A DNA stretch of 64,000 nt from Bacteroidota bacterium (GCA_023412765.1 JAEZBX010000061.1:1-64000), one strand, 5' to 3'; shown: positions 6,308 through 15,932, counted from the stretch's first letter. The notes: generated from the letters alone by a model not told the origin. Numbers and translations: made by a program.

Positions 6308-8914
6308 TCACGTCGTTATTCTCGAACGATCAAACTCGAATATATGCGAATCAAAAGTGCCTGGCTGGTAATTCTTAATATCTTCATGCCCTACGTACTT
6401 GATCTTTTCTATAACACCGTCGTTTACAGTTATGTGTCTGCATCCTCGGAAATCCGGCTGATGTTCAGCCGATCGAAGAAATTCTGACGGACCCAACGCT
6501 GCCGTTTGGACAACTAGTGGCTTCACATTACTCCACCACCATTTACAATGAGCATTGTCTTTTTGAGAGTTAAGTGTTAACGGGTATGGCTTTGTTTTAA
6601 TGGACCACACGCCAGAAGAATTCTTCACAGGCTTCTCATTGCCTGCCGCTTCGTCTGTCACCTGAACGTGTACACGCATGAAATTATCTTCAAAAAATTC
6701 CTTCAACTTAAATGGGCTCATCGTAAACTTAGTTTTGTCACCCGTATTCATATCATAAGAGTGATAGTAGACCGAAGGATTCTCGGTAAAGAACTCATGG
6801 CTAAATTGGAATTTCCCTGTAGTTGCGTTCCACAAGAGTCGACACTCGAAATTCTTGTGCACATGTCCCGAAAGTATTAGGTCTGCAGGCCTTGGACTAT
6901 TTTGCACACCGGTAATTAGTTTCAGGAAATTTTCCTGACTCCCACGCATAATACCATAGTCGAGTAAATCGCCGCCATTCCCTTCATGGAAATAAAATGT
7001 GTGCTGTCGTGACCAGCCGCTGTGCACATCCTTGGTTAAATCGATCGTAATTGCTTGGCCGGATGAAATGATGAATGGCTGAGGATCTCTTCTGTAAAGA
7101 TACCAGAGCATTTCCTTTCTAAAAGGTTGTGGGTTCGCAGACCGAAGGTATTCACGAAGGAACCATGAATACTCACTATGCTTCGGATTGATAGCAGGCG
7201 CATGCATACAAATAATGGCGAGCCCATCCTTTTGCAAAGCTTTGCTAATCATTGACAGTTCCGCACCATTGAAACCAACTGAATCTGGGGAGCCGTCAGC
7301 AAAATTGTCTTCCGCTTCCCCTTTGAATCCTAAGAAATACACAATGGCATCCCATGTGCCTTCAATTGTACCCGCATCCCATTTACCATCAATCATAATT
7401 ATACTGTGCCTACCCAACTTCACTTCATAAGAGGCGTCGCGATTTATCGCATTGAAATAGTAGTTGAGATTTCCATCTCTGTTTTCTCGATCAGGCTTGA
7501 TCATCTCAACCGCAGTATCGGATGAAATCATTTCTTTAATGCCAAGATGGTGCTCCGACAATATCTTAGCTTCATCTCTCGTAATATTCATAGAACCAAA
7601 TTGCTCCATTGTTCTGTTGGACGCTGGTGCTTGAATATCAACTGTGAAAAGGGGGTAGTACGGTCTTATTCGGTAATCGTGATTACCAAGGCTGGTGAAA
7701 ATAGGAACGAGCAATTCGTCGTTTTGAACTTTATCAGGCTTACCGGTAAGTCCCCTGACGATTTTTTCGAAGTAGACAAAGTTATTGTTGTGGTAATGCT
7801 TGCCTCCATCCTCAAAAACATAGTCAACCAGATCGCCGGTCAGCACGACGAAATCAATCAGTCCTTGCTTGTGAAGCTTATTCGCATATTGTATAAATTC
7901 TCGAAAATTATCATTGAAGTTATTGAAGCTGCGTACTGCATCATGCATAGTTCTGTCACTGAAAAATTTTCGAAAACCATCAAGCCTTTTGCTCACATGC
8001 ACGTCGGTAGCGTGAATGAACTTAAAGTCCTCCCAATTATCCTTAAAGTATAATGAATGAGGTGCGATGGAATGCGACCTGCCAGGAAATTTTAAAATAA
8101 TATCATAAAGCGTATTCTGCTTTACCGAGGTCAATGCTTCGATTCGAACAGAAGACGCGAACTTGGAAATTCCCGGAGCAAATCCAGGAAGTTCCTTCAT
8201 GTCAGTGAAATTAAATTTCAACTTGACCTCATTATTGCCGCTGGTTTGTTTCAAAAAAATACGGCCATTAAATAATTCCTCTACCAGGTGACCCGCAATA
8301 TTGGCGTTCATGTGGGATTTGTTAAAGCTGAAGGAAATCACCTGCCTGGTGTTAAATTCGGATGATGGAATCAACCATGGATGACCCAATTGGGGAAAAC
8401 TATATTTGATCTCGATGACGGTATTGAAACTCCGTTTCCCGTAATACATCAGGCCCCGTTCAAAGAATGCTGCAACACCATCGCTCACCTTGATTGGTTC
8501 GGATATCGGATAGCCTAGACGACCTTTTTCACCACCAGTTCTAAGATACTCTTCATAGATCTTGCCGTTTACCCAGGTGCATCCAAAGGTCCAGTAGATA
8601 GATCCCCATTCGAAGCGACTGACACGACACATAGCATCATCCGAATTTTTCTCATCGGTGAGCGGAAATCCAAATAGACGTTGCCCCCACGATGCACTTG
8701 TGTCGTGTCCACCAAGAGCCAGATATTTTGTACGAATACCCCCGTGTACTTCTCGCGCTTCAGCCCCCATTACAGGATGATAATAAATCGTAGCGTTGGA
8801 AAAAGTTTGCATTCGTCCGCCATAACCACAATCTACTTCGCCCGTTTGCTGCACGCCCAGATCAAAAGACTGCTGTCTTAATTTTTGAACTTTCTTTTCA
8901 ATTTGTGTTGCCAT
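6308..8914 (-). CDS. LGFP-repeat metallophosphoesterase
   Basis: An 868-residue multidomain protein. Residues about 55-155 hold LGFP-type repeats (KYLALGG...LFGFPLTDE, GSIYW, EYLRTGGEKGRLGYPISEP, FERGLMYY). A beta-rich linker follows at about 165-290. A calcineurin-like phosphoesterase domain begins at about 297, with DVH (304-306), GDLVD (360-364), GNHD (410-413) and, near residue 680, SGHVH. All metal-ligand motifs are present, so a di-metal phosphoesterase is expected. LGFP repeats are best known from envelope proteins of mycolate-containing actinobacteria. The N-terminus shows no signal peptide. The natural substrate is unknown. Confidence 0.82.
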   Translation of the reverse strand: MATQIEKKVQKLRQQSFDLGVQQTGEVDCGYGGRMQTFSNATIYYHPVMGAEAREVHGGIRTKYLALGGHDTSASWGQRLFGFPLTDEKNSDDAMCRVSRFEWGSIYWTFGCTWVNGKIYEEYLRTGGEKGRLGYPISEPIKVSDGVAAFFERGLMYYGKRSFNTVIEIKYSFPQLGHPWLIPSSEFNTRQVISFSFNKSHMNANIAGHLVEELFNGRIFLKQTSGNNEVKLKFNFTDMKELPGFAPGISKFASSVRIEALTSVKQNTLYDIILKFPGRSHSIAPHSLYFKDNWEDFKFIHATDVHVSKRLDGFRKFFSDRTMHDAVRSFNNFNDNFREFIQYANKLHKQGLIDFVVLTGDLVDYVFEDGGKHYHNNNFVYFEKIVRGLTGKPDKVQNDELLVPIFTSLGNHDYRIRPYYPLFTVDIQAPASNRTMEQFGSMNITRDEAKILSEHHLGIKEMISSDTAVEMIKPDRENRDGNLNYYFNAINRDASYEVKLGRHSIIMIDGKWDAGTIEGTWDAIVYFLGFKGEAEDNFADGSPDSVGFNGAELSMISKALQKDGLAIICMHAPAINPKHSEYSWFLREYLRSANPQPFRKEMLWYLYRRDPQPFIISSGQAITIDLTKDVHSGWSRQHTFYFHEGNGGDLLDYGIMRGSQENFLKLITGVQNSPRPADLILSGHVHKNFECRLLWNATTGKFQFSHEFFTENPSVYYHSYDMNTGDKTKFTMSPFKLKEFFEDNFMRVHVQVTDEAAGNEKPVKNSSGVWSIKTKPYPLTLNSQKDNAHCKWWWSNVKPLVVQTAALGPSEFLRSAEHQPDFRGCRHITVNDGVIEKIKYVGHEDIKNYQPGTFDSHIFEFDRSRITT

Positions 8915-9380
8915 AAAGTTGCTTGTATCTGAATTTAAAATCGAAAACCTTCAAATAGATGACTGTCAACGGCAAGGGCCAATGAGCTTTGATTTTCCGT
9001 TGTTAATGGGATCAAACTCTTTATGTACAGAAAGATGAAAGTAACCCACTTTGTAAAATATTCTTTGACACGGTTAAAGTTTTGTCCGTACACGGGTGCA
9101 TCACGGAATGGCTGGTCACATAGGGTCCATTATGTCGAATTTCGTTCAAAGTCCTGGCATTAAGATCAGTAGTCGGCGATAGCGTATCAATTTAACACTG
9201 CGAGAACGAAAATAACAATCCCTGAAAGCACTCAGTTGAATCAGGAAGTAAGCATTCGCCCGGATCAAGGCACATTTTTGCCAAACAAATGATCCTTCTT
9301 CCATTAGAATCAGGTCGACGCTGTCCCTTTTAATTAACTGCACTATCTTTAATCGTATTATGACGGATTTGCTTTTGACT
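8915..9380. other. Divergent intergenic region
   Basis: About 465 bases separate two divergent genes. It must contain both promoters. TATCTTTA at about 9346-9353, just upstream of the hydrolase start, is one base off the TAnnTTTG consensus. No coding frame with family support and no clear hairpin were found. Confidence 0.4.
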
Positions 9381-11405
9381 ATGAAAAATCTCATTTGCGT
9401 ATGCGCAGTTATATTGATTTCTACCTTACCAGCCTTTTCCCAAAAAGTGCCGGATGCGGATGTCTTTACTGTGAAAAAAGTAAAAACGTACGGACCAACA
9501 ATTACTTCGATGTTAACGCATCAAACCGAAACAGCATGGAAACAAGATGAACAGCGACGTGAGACCTTTGCCAAGATAAAAACACAAGAGGAACTTAAAG
9601 CTTTGCAGCGCGCCACAAAAGAAAAGTTCCTCAATATGATCGGCGGTCTTCCTGCAGAAAAAACACCCCTCGGTGCAAAAGTTCTTGGAACAATTCAAAT
9701 GGATGGATTTCATATCGAAAAACTGGTATATGAAAGCGTACCCGGATTCTATGTAACGGCATTGGTATACGTTCCTGACAATGGATCAAGTAAACATCCT
9801 GCAGTTCTGGTGGCATGCGGTCATTCACCGATTGCGAAAATTTATTACCAGCAGTTATGTCAGCGACTTGTTAAGCGTGGATATCTCGTAATTTGCTGGG
9901 ACCCTGTGGGGCAGGGTGAGCGAAGTCAGTTTTGGGATGCGACAAACAACCAAAGCCGATACAACATGGTATGTGGTGAACACGCCGTCCTGGGAAATCT
10001 TGCTTATCTCGCGGGCGCCAATTTAGCGCGCTGGCAAATTTGGGATGGTATGCGTGCCGTTGACTACTTGCTTACACGTTCCGATGTCGATGACAACCGT
10101 ATCTCCATCACCGGTACCAGCGGTGGTGGACTTCAGGCAACCTATATCGGAGCTCTTGATGATCGGATTAAAGTGGTTGCTCCCTCATGCTATATTAGTG
10201 CGCAGCCTATGCGCGCCTATAACCGGATCTTTGCTGATCCCGACAGCGATCCCGAACAAGATCTGGATGGAATGATCTCAGAAGGTGTCGATCACGCCGG
10301 ACTTTTGCTTTTGATGTATCCTCGACCTGTTTTTATCGCGGCTGCTGTCCTCGACTTTTTCCCAATTGAAGGAACCCGAAAAACGTTCCGGGAAATTTCT
10401 GATCTCTATGATCGCTTTCAAATAAAGGATCGCATCGACATGGTTGAAGGATATCATAGACATCAATATTCGCCGGAAAATCAGGAAGCTGCGTTCAACT
10501 TCCTGGATAGGTTCAACAATATGCCTAAGAATGTAGGGCTTCCTGATGTAAAAGATATTGACAAACAAGATTTGCAATGCACCAAAGCGGGCCAGGTACT
10601 TTTGGAGTACCCAAACGCGAAAAATCTCACCGATCTTATCAAAGAATATTTTGCAGAGCAAAAAGGTAAACAAGTTGCCTCTGTTTCTTCACGATACTAT
10701 GGCAAAGGTTATCCAAATATCAAAACGTGGGAGGTGGCTGAATATGATGGTCGGAGTGGCAACCGCATTGCCTGGGAAAAAACAAATCATTACACCTTTG
10801 ATAAAATTCAAGTCGATCATTATGTGATCCATCACACCAACAATTTTCAGATGCCAGTTCTTTATTTCCATTCAGAAAAAAATTCGGGTGGCAAAACCGT
10901 TTTGATGATCAACCTGCGGGGCAAGGCAAGCCAACAGAATTGGACACAAATTTCCGATATGGTAAGGAAAGGAAATAACGTGATCACTTTCGATTTTCGT
11001 GGGACGGGTGAAGATCGTATGTACTTTGAAGCGACGCCGGCAACTGATTTGAAATTTGCTAAAATGGATTCAACTCAGATCTACTATAATTCACTGTCAG
11101 GTGTGTTTTCAAATTATATCTACATCGCACTACTAACGGGTAGGCCATACTACCTACAAATGATAGAAGATACTGAGATTGTGTATCGATTCGCGCAATC
11201 CCATTTGAAAGCTAAGGCTTTTGAAATTACCTCAATCTCTGACGATGCAAAGATGCTTACCCGTGACATCGCTGAAACGCTTCCGGAAATTAAATTAAAA
11301 TTCAAAGAAGACAACACAGGTTTTAATTGGTCCGATATCGTCAACAGTGAACGCGAGCTTTGGCCCATTCATTACTTACTGCCTGGGGGCGCGTTTATTA
11401 GGTGA
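9381..11405 (+). CDS. Exported alpha/beta hydrolase (acetyl xylan esterase / prolyl oligopeptidase-like)
   Basis: About 674 residues. The start at 9381 puts a clean signal peptide (MKNLICVCAVILISTLPAFSQ) at the N-terminus, while the alternative ATG at 9360 adds seven residues. The N-terminal half has an alpha/beta hydrolase fold, with an HPAVLVACGHSP strand, CWDPVGQGERSQF, and the nucleophile elbow GTSGGG with Ser near residue 247. A VEGYHRHQYS segment may supply the His. The C-terminal half has a second hydrolase-like core (KTVLMINLRGKAS, NVITFDFRGTGEDR) without an obvious nucleophile. The family acts on acyl esters of sugars or on peptides, and the substrate here is not known. It is monocistronic and followed by repeats. 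Confidence 0.78.
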   Translation: MKNLICVCAVILISTLPAFSQKVPDADVFTVKKVKTYGPTITSMLTHQTETAWKQDEQRRETFAKIKTQEELKALQRATKEKFLNMIGGLPAEKTPLGAKVLGTIQMDGFHIEKLVYESVPGFYVTALVYVPDNGSSKHPAVLVACGHSPIAKIYYQQLCQRLVKRGYLVICWDPVGQGERSQFWDATNNQSRYNMVCGEHAVLGNLAYLAGANLARWQIWDGMRAVDYLLTRSDVDDNRISITGTSGGGLQATYIGALDDRIKVVAPSCYISAQPMRAYNRIFADPDSDPEQDLDGMISEGVDHAGLLLLMYPRPVFIAAAVLDFFPIEGTRKTFREISDLYDRFQIKDRIDMVEGYHRHQYSPENQEAAFNFLDRFNNMPKNVGLPDVKDIDKQDLQCTKAGQVLLEYPNAKNLTDLIKEYFAEQKGKQVASVSSRYYGKGYPNIKTWEVAEYDGRSGNRIAWEKTNHYTFDKIQVDHYVIHHTNNFQMPVLYFHSEKNSGGKTVLMINLRGKASQQNWTQISDMVRKGNNVITFDFRGTGEDRMYFEATPATDLKFAKMDSTQIYYNSLSGVFSNYIYIALLTGRPYYLQMIEDTEIVYRFAQSHLKAKAFEITSISDDAKMLTRDIAETLPEIKLKFKEDNTGFNWSDIVNSERELWPIHYLLPGGAFIR

Positions 11406-11845
11406 CAAATCGGTGATCCGTAACCGGTGGTAACCGGATTTCTATGATCGGTAGGTGATCGGTAATCAGGTGATCGGTCGGCTCGATTGATGTGACTACG
11501 GCTTCCTATTTATTAGTCAAAGGTGGTAAACAGTCAATGATTCTGTAAATACAACTTCGGTTGGCCTCCGGACGGTACTAGGTGTATATCTGAGTTCGCA
11601 TGCCTGAACTTCAATGCGCACCGATCCGATAGTTATCGGATACTTATTACCGGATCACCGATTACCTCGCTTTGAATACATCCAATAGACGAGTGCTCAA
11701 CTCTTAATAGAAAATCGATAACGTCAAGCCAGACACCGATTACTTCGATCAAGTGACGTTTACACGTTCAGTTTTCTTATTTAATTAAACTGCTCCAGCA
11801 CGCTAAGACCGACACCGATTACCGATTACCATTTACGTCAGATGT
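11406..11845. repeat. Degenerate GGTGATCGGT / ACCGATTACC repeats
   Basis: This 440-base gap is rich in variants of one short unit. Direct copies occupy 11401-11480 (GGTGATCCGTAACCGG, GGTGATCGGTAATC, GGTGATCGGT). Inverted copies occur at 11647-11666 (TACCGGATCACCGATTACC), 11734-11743 and 11811-11830 (ACACCGATTACCGATTACC). A separate hairpin ATCCGATA/TATCGGAT lies at 11624-11642. No coding frame is supported. The units are too short and irregular for CRISPR. Possible roles are transcript ends or simple-repeat decay. Confidence 0.6.
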
Positions 11846-12664
11846 TCAATGCGCAATAATCTCCAGTTTCTCAGAGATCAATTGTACCACCGACTCGGTT
11901 GCCTTTGGGAAAACTTTTCGAAGATCGATTTCTTCATTATCACTTAAGATACGTTGAAGAGTTTTCATGAAGATATTCTTTGTTTCCGTAGCAAGATTAA
12001 TCTTGGAAATCCCACGAGTAATTGCATCCCTGATTTGATCGTCCGGGATTCCGGAACTTCCATGCAGAACTAATGCTACGGGTGTAGCTTCATGGATCCG
12101 CGAAAGTAACTCCAACTGAAGCTTTGGTGGTTCCTTGTAAAAGCCGTGTGCAGACCCGATCGCAATGGCAAGGGCGTGAATGCCTGTAGCTTCTACAAAA
12201 CTTTTTGCCTCTTCCGGCTGCGTAAAGATCCCCGTTGTTTGATGTTGACCGAGCTTTGCAACATACCCAAGTTCAGCTTCCACATTTGCGTTGTAACGTT
12301 CAGCAATCTTTACAACTTCAGAAGTGATCTTCACATTCTCGTCAAAGGGTTTATCACTGGCGTCAATCATTACAGAATCAAATCCAGCATCAAGACAGCG
12401 GTGAGCCATTTCAGAAGAGCTACCGTGATCAAGATGCAACCATCCGTCTACACCAAAACTCTTTAGCGCTGTTCTTCCCAGGTTTGCTGCGATTTCCAAC
12501 CCAAGATATTGAATTGAGCTTTCTGACAACTGTAGAATTATGGGCTGATTTTTTCGTTTTGCGGCCTGTAAAATACCCGACAAGGTTTCGAAATTATAGA
12601 AATTCGTTGCCAGAAGTGCCCGGGAATTCTTTGAGCATATTGATAACATTTCCTGTAAACGCAT
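11846..12664 (-). CDS. Class II ketose-bisphosphate aldolase (tagatose/fructose-bisphosphate type)
   Basis: A 272-residue zinc aldolase of the KbaY/GatY/FbaA family, cleaving a ketose 1,6-bisphosphate into dihydroxyacetone phosphate and glyceraldehyde 3-phosphate. LHLDHG gives catalytic Asp79 and Zn ligand His80, EAELG follows at about 129-133, GSAHG gives His173, and VLHGSSG gives His201. GISKINLATE is the phosphate-binding segment. Its length fits the family. It lies two bases behind the PfkB kinase and downstream of the agaS-like isomerase, which favours tagatose-1,6-bisphosphate as substrate. Sequence alone cannot exclude fructose bisphosphate. Confidence 0.88.
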   Translation of the reverse strand: MRLQEMLSICSKNSRALLATNFYNFETLSGILQAAKRKNQPIILQLSESSIQYLGLEIAANLGRTALKSFGVDGWLHLDHGSSSEMAHRCLDAGFDSVMIDASDKPFDENVKITSEVVKIAERYNANVEAELGYVAKLGQHQTTGIFTQPEEAKSFVEATGIHALAIAIGSAHGFYKEPPKLQLELLSRIHEATPVALVLHGSSGIPDDQIRDAITRGISKINLATETKNIFMKTLQRILSDNEEIDLRKVFPKATESVVQLISEKLEIIAH

Positions 12665-12666
12665 AC

Positions 12667-13632
12667 TTAAAAAGTATAATTGAAAGAATTTCTGGCGATA
12701 GTTTTTACGGTATCGATATTCTTAAATGCTTCGGTCCCTCCGGCACACGTTGTATTTATGGCGCCTATCAACGCTGCAAATTCAAGGCATTCGCTTAAAG
12801 GCTTTCCTTGAACAAACTTGTGTATAAATCCAGCATCAAAACTATCTCCTGCACCAATGCTGTCAACTACTTCTTTATTAAGAAACGCTGGTTGATCATG
12901 AAATTTCTTCCCATCCCAAAGGCAAGCGCCTTCACTTCCTTTTTTTACAACCAGAACATTAGCGGCGGTGAGAGAATTAACAGCATTCCTGATTTGCTGG
13001 ACTCCGGTTATACCTTCAAGTTCTTTTTTGTTCGGCAGGAATACATCGACATAAGAGAGTAATGTATTAAAATCAATATCCCATTTTTCGGCAGGATCCC
13101 ATTGTGGATCGAGGGAAGTCGTCAGTCCGAGTGATTTTGCTTTCTCAAAAAGTTGCACAATATTATTCTTGAGTTTTGGCTGAAGAAAAATCGAGCTTAC
13201 GTGAAGATGCTTGCTTTGCAACAACATTTCATCCGTGATATCATCTAAGCCCAAAGTTGCCATCGCTCCCTGGTGAGTTACCATAGCGCGATCTTCTCCG
13301 AAATTGAGGACGATAGTAGCACCAGTTGCTATGTCAGAGGACTGAATTATATAGGAGGTATCAACACCCCTGGACTTAAGACATGTAAGCACATGATCTC
13401 CGAAATCATCTGCTCCGAGCTTACCACAAAATGACGTGCGTGATCCAAGTGTGCTGAGGTTGCTCGCAAAAATTGCCGAACTGCTCCCCATCGTCAATTT
13501 CATTCTGTCGGCTAAGACTTCCTTCCCAATGACAGGAAATTTTTCAATATGGTTTAGGATGAGATCTACGTTGAGCTCCCCCACAACAATGACATCAAAA
13601 TTTTTTCGGGCTTCCAGGTCGTTACTATTCAT
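12667..13632 (-). CDS. PfkB-family sugar kinase
   Basis: A 321-residue ribokinase/PfkB-fold kinase. The N-terminal signature is VVGELNVDLILNHIEKFP, the sugar-binding GG-type loop has become TMGSSSAIFASNLSTLG, GKLGADDFGDH follows, and the C-terminal signature DSIGAGDSFDAGF carries the catalytic base Asp263. From its place between an agaS-like gene and a ketose-bisphosphate aldolase, the likely reaction is phosphorylation of tagatose 6-phosphate (or fructose 6-phosphate) with ATP. This substrate is inferred from context. Confidence 0.86.
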   Translation of the reverse strand: MNSNDLEARKNFDVIVVGELNVDLILNHIEKFPVIGKEVLADRMKLTMGSSSAIFASNLSTLGSRTSFCGKLGADDFGDHVLTCLKSRGVDTSYIIQSSDIATGATIVLNFGEDRAMVTHQGAMATLGLDDITDEMLLQSKHLHVSSIFLQPKLKNNIVQLFEKAKSLGLTTSLDPQWDPAEKWDIDFNTLLSYVDVFLPNKKELEGITGVQQIRNAVNSLTAANVLVVKKGSEGACLWDGKKFHDQPAFLNKEVVDSIGAGDSFDAGFIHKFVQGKPLSECLEFAALIGAINTTCAGGTEAFKNIDTVKTIARNSFNYTF

Positions 13633-13679
13633 CCAATTTTATAACCAACGCTTTTTCAATTATCAATCGTTGATCTCTG

Positions 13680-13757
13680 CTAAATTATGAAGTCTACGTC
13701 GATGCTTGTAAGGTGATCCTGATCTTCTTCATCACCGATTTTGAGTTTGATAAGCAT
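13680..13757 (-). CDS. Possible 25-residue small ORF between agaS-like gene and kinase gene
   Basis: ATG at 13757 lies two bases after the agaS-like stop codon (TAG-TC-ATG), and the frame runs 25 codons to TAG at 13680, giving an acidic peptide starting MLIKLKIGDEEDQD. The position suggests translational coupling and may be why kinase and isomerase genes are separated by 127 bases. There is no family match that I recognise. It could be a real small protein, a leader, or chance. Confidence 0.3.
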   Translation of the reverse strand: MLIKLKIGDEEDQDHLTSIDVDFII

Positions 13758-13759
13758 GA

Positions 13760-14971
13760 CTATTTCTTTTTAAGGTCATAAATCTGGACACCTTCAACGA
13801 CTCTGGTGATTGCTCCCGAGAATGATGGAGAATCCGGACGCAGTCCCACGTGCAATGATTTAAAGAAACCCAATATTTGCGCTGGTATCACACTGCAAAC
13901 CGTCAAAAACTCTTCGCGTATTGCGGAACCGTTTTCCGCAAAATGCAGCCTATAGTCGAGGTTTATTCCCGGTAGCTTGGATTCCATGATTCCAATTTCA
14001 AGCAAAGGTCTGTTTCCTTTCTTCATCGACTCCACGAGATCCTTTTCATACTTCAATGTGTATTCATCATTAGAAAAAATATAGACAACCAAAGTCGATT
14101 CATTGATGACGGCTTTAGGTCCATGTCGGAAACCGAGAAAAGAATCGCTCTTGCATATGATCTTTCCATCCGTAAGTTCCTGAAGCTTCAAGTGCGATTC
14201 TGTTGCTGTTCCAAAGAGGGGACCTGAACCTAAGAATACCGCACGCGAAAAATCTTTTTCAGCAATATGCTTCAACTCGTCCGCGTAGTAAGAAATCGCC
14301 TTTTCTCCGTACTTCACCAGGGTTTGGATTGTACCTTTCAGACTGGCAAGCTGGTCGAGTTCAGCAATCAGTAATCCGGCTAAAAGCATACCGGAGTAGC
14401 TGCTAGTCATGGCAAGACTCTTGTCGTTTGCTTCCTGAGGAAGCGCGAATACGTATTTGTTCTTCGCGGGATACTTCGCAAGTTTGCCTTCAGCATTGCA
14501 GATAACAATCAGGTGAAAGCATGTCTTGCAAAGTTCATCAGCTAGCGCAACTGCTGCTTCACTTTCAGGACTATTACCCGAACGGGCAAATGAAATTATA
14601 AGTGTGGGAGTGTCTTCGAACAAGTAATCATGGGGATGAGACACCAGGTCGGTAGTTGAAATAGCCTCGGTAATAATTCCGGTCCGGCGCTGAAAGATTC
14701 CCCGCAACGACAACCCGATAAATGCACTGGTGCCGGCACCGATCAAAATAATGCGGCCGGATTTGCTCAATGCCTCACTCATGAAATCCTTGAGAGTGGA
14801 TTGCTGCGAAGTAAGGCTTTCGTAAACCTTTTCCCAAAGCTGAGGCTGCTGGCAGATTTCCAGGGCAGTATGCAATGCCCCTTTTTCAATCAAAACAGAC
14901 TCGTCAAATCCAAGATATTTCATAAACGAGGTTTCTGGTATGACCAGTAAATCACCGGCTTTAACCTTCAT
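13760..14971 (-). CDS. agaS: AgaS-like SIS-domain sugar isomerase/deaminase
   Basis: 403 residues from the ATG at 14971; a TTG one codon upstream is unlikely to be used. Two SIS domains are visible. The first has LIGAGTSAFIGLSL (about 76-89) and IISFARSGNSPESEAA (125-140). The second holds FLGSGPLFGTATESHLKLQELTDG and FLGFRHGPKAVIN. This order, length and the RHGPK motif fit AgaS, which converts galactosamine 6-phosphate to tagatose 6-phosphate with loss of ammonia. It is the first gene of a leftward cluster with a PfkB kinase and a ketose-bisphosphate aldolase, and is divergent from a DeoR-type regulator. No GalNAc-6-phosphate deacetylase or hexosamine kinase is seen in the window. Confidence 0.85.
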   Translation of the reverse strand: MKVKAGDLLVIPETSFMKYLGFDESVLIEKGALHTALEICQQPQLWEKVYESLTSQQSTLKDFMSEALSKSGRIILIGAGTSAFIGLSLRGIFQRRTGIITEAISTTDLVSHPHDYLFEDTPTLIISFARSGNSPESEAAVALADELCKTCFHLIVICNAEGKLAKYPAKNKYVFALPQEANDKSLAMTSSYSGMLLAGLLIAELDQLASLKGTIQTLVKYGEKAISYYADELKHIAEKDFSRAVFLGSGPLFGTATESHLKLQELTDGKIICKSDSFLGFRHGPKAVINESTLVVYIFSNDEYTLKYEKDLVESMKKGNRPLLEIGIMESKLPGINLDYRLHFAENGSAIREEFLTVCSVIPAQILGFFKSLHVGLRPDSPSFSGAITRVVEGVQIYDLKKK

Positions 14972-14995
14972 CAAAGGTACATAAATATGTAATTA

Positions 14996-15014
14996 CTTTC
15001 GTTACATTGTTTTT
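14996..15014 (+). promoter_or_regulatory. Candidate AgaR/DeoR operator, box A
   Basis: CTTTCGTTACATTGTTTTT lies 25 bases upstream of agaS and 136 bases before the regulator gene. It resembles the known AgaR consensus of TTTCRTTT-type repeats and matches box B at 16 of 19 positions. A second CTTTC-rich stretch follows at about 15027-15040. Binding is inferred. Confidence 0.5.
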
Positions 15015-15149
15015 ATTCTTTAAGAACCTTTCTTTTTGTTATTATTACTTCCAAATCCATGGATTGATTGCTGGTGAATAAAATTCGTTGTTCAAATCCA
15101 TTAATGTTTGCGGCGTTTTATTAATTAGCGATATCTAAAAATCATAAGC

Positions 15150-15932
15150 ATGCCCCGGAGTACACATGAATCAACAGTAAGCAGACGCAAAGAGATACTC
15201 CGGATGCTTTCCGAATCCGGGCAGGTTTTGGTCGACAAGCTTAGCAAGGAATTCGATGTAAGCGAGGTAACGATTCGTAATGACCTTGACCAGCTCGAGA
15301 AGAAAAACATGCTGATTCGCGCAAGGGGAGGGGCCATTAAGCTGGAAACAGGCGTGGGCCTGGATCAGCGGTTGGCAGACAAGAACAAGATCAATTATCA
15401 CGAGAAAGCCAGGATTGGTAAAAAGGCTGCTCTTTTGGTTAACGAAGCCGATACCATTATTATCGACTCCGGATCAACTACCGCAGAAATGGTAAGGAAT
15501 CTTCCTGATTTTCAAGACCTTACAGTGATAACAAACGCCTTGAACATCGCTAGTCAACTCATGGTCCGACCCCACATCAACATGATAATACCAGGCGGGT
15601 ATCTACGAAAGAATATGCTTTCGTTAGTGGGTCCACAGGCAGAAAAGAGTCTGCGTAATTTCAATGTTGACAAGGCTTTTCTGGGGGTCGATGGATTTGA
15701 TACTCGCAACGGAATCTTCACCCCCAATGTAGAGGAGGCCCGGCTTAATGAAATCATGATTGAAATATCAAAGGAGGTTATCCTGCTAGCTGATTCATCC
15801 AAATTCAAGAAGAGAAGTTTTGCCTTCATTTGCCCTATTAGCAAGATCACAAAAGTTATCACAGATGATAAGATCCTGGATGACGATAAAAAGCGCCTTC
15901 TCGACGCAGGAATTGAGCTGATAATTGCTTAG
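15150..15932 (+). CDS. DeoR/AgaR-family transcriptional regulator
   Basis: 260 residues. The DeoR helix-turn-helix covers about residues 10-65 (RRKEILRMLSESGQV, then DVSEVTIRNDLDQLEKKNMLIRARGGA). The C-terminal effector domain (DeoRC) starts with IIIDSGSTTAEMVRNL at about 94-110, the segment that binds sugar phosphates. It is divergent from the agaS-like operon, the arrangement expected for its repressor, and an aminosugar or tagatose phosphate is the likely inducer. Boxes A-C flank this gene. Confidence 0.9.
   Translation: MPRSTHESTVSRRKEILRMLSESGQVLVDKLSKEFDVSEVTIRNDLDQLEKKNMLIRARGGAIKLETGVGLDQRLADKNKINYHEKARIGKKAALLVNEADTIIIDSGSTTAEMVRNLPDFQDLTVITNALNIASQLMVRPHINMIIPGGYLRKNMLSLVGPQAEKSLRNFNVDKAFLGVDGFDTRNGIFTPNVEEARLNEIMIEISKEVILLADSSKFKKRSFAFICPISKITKVITDDKILDDDKKRLLDAGIELIIA

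Noticed and set aside
7547..8053. 168-codon frame antisense to the metallophosphoesterase
   Set aside because: Shadow of the real gene; no recognisable domain, whereas the opposite strand has full catalytic motifs.
11406..11845. Repeat-rich gap as a CRISPR array
   Set aside because: Units are about 10-16 bases, irregular, in both orientations and without uniform spacers, and no cas genes are present.
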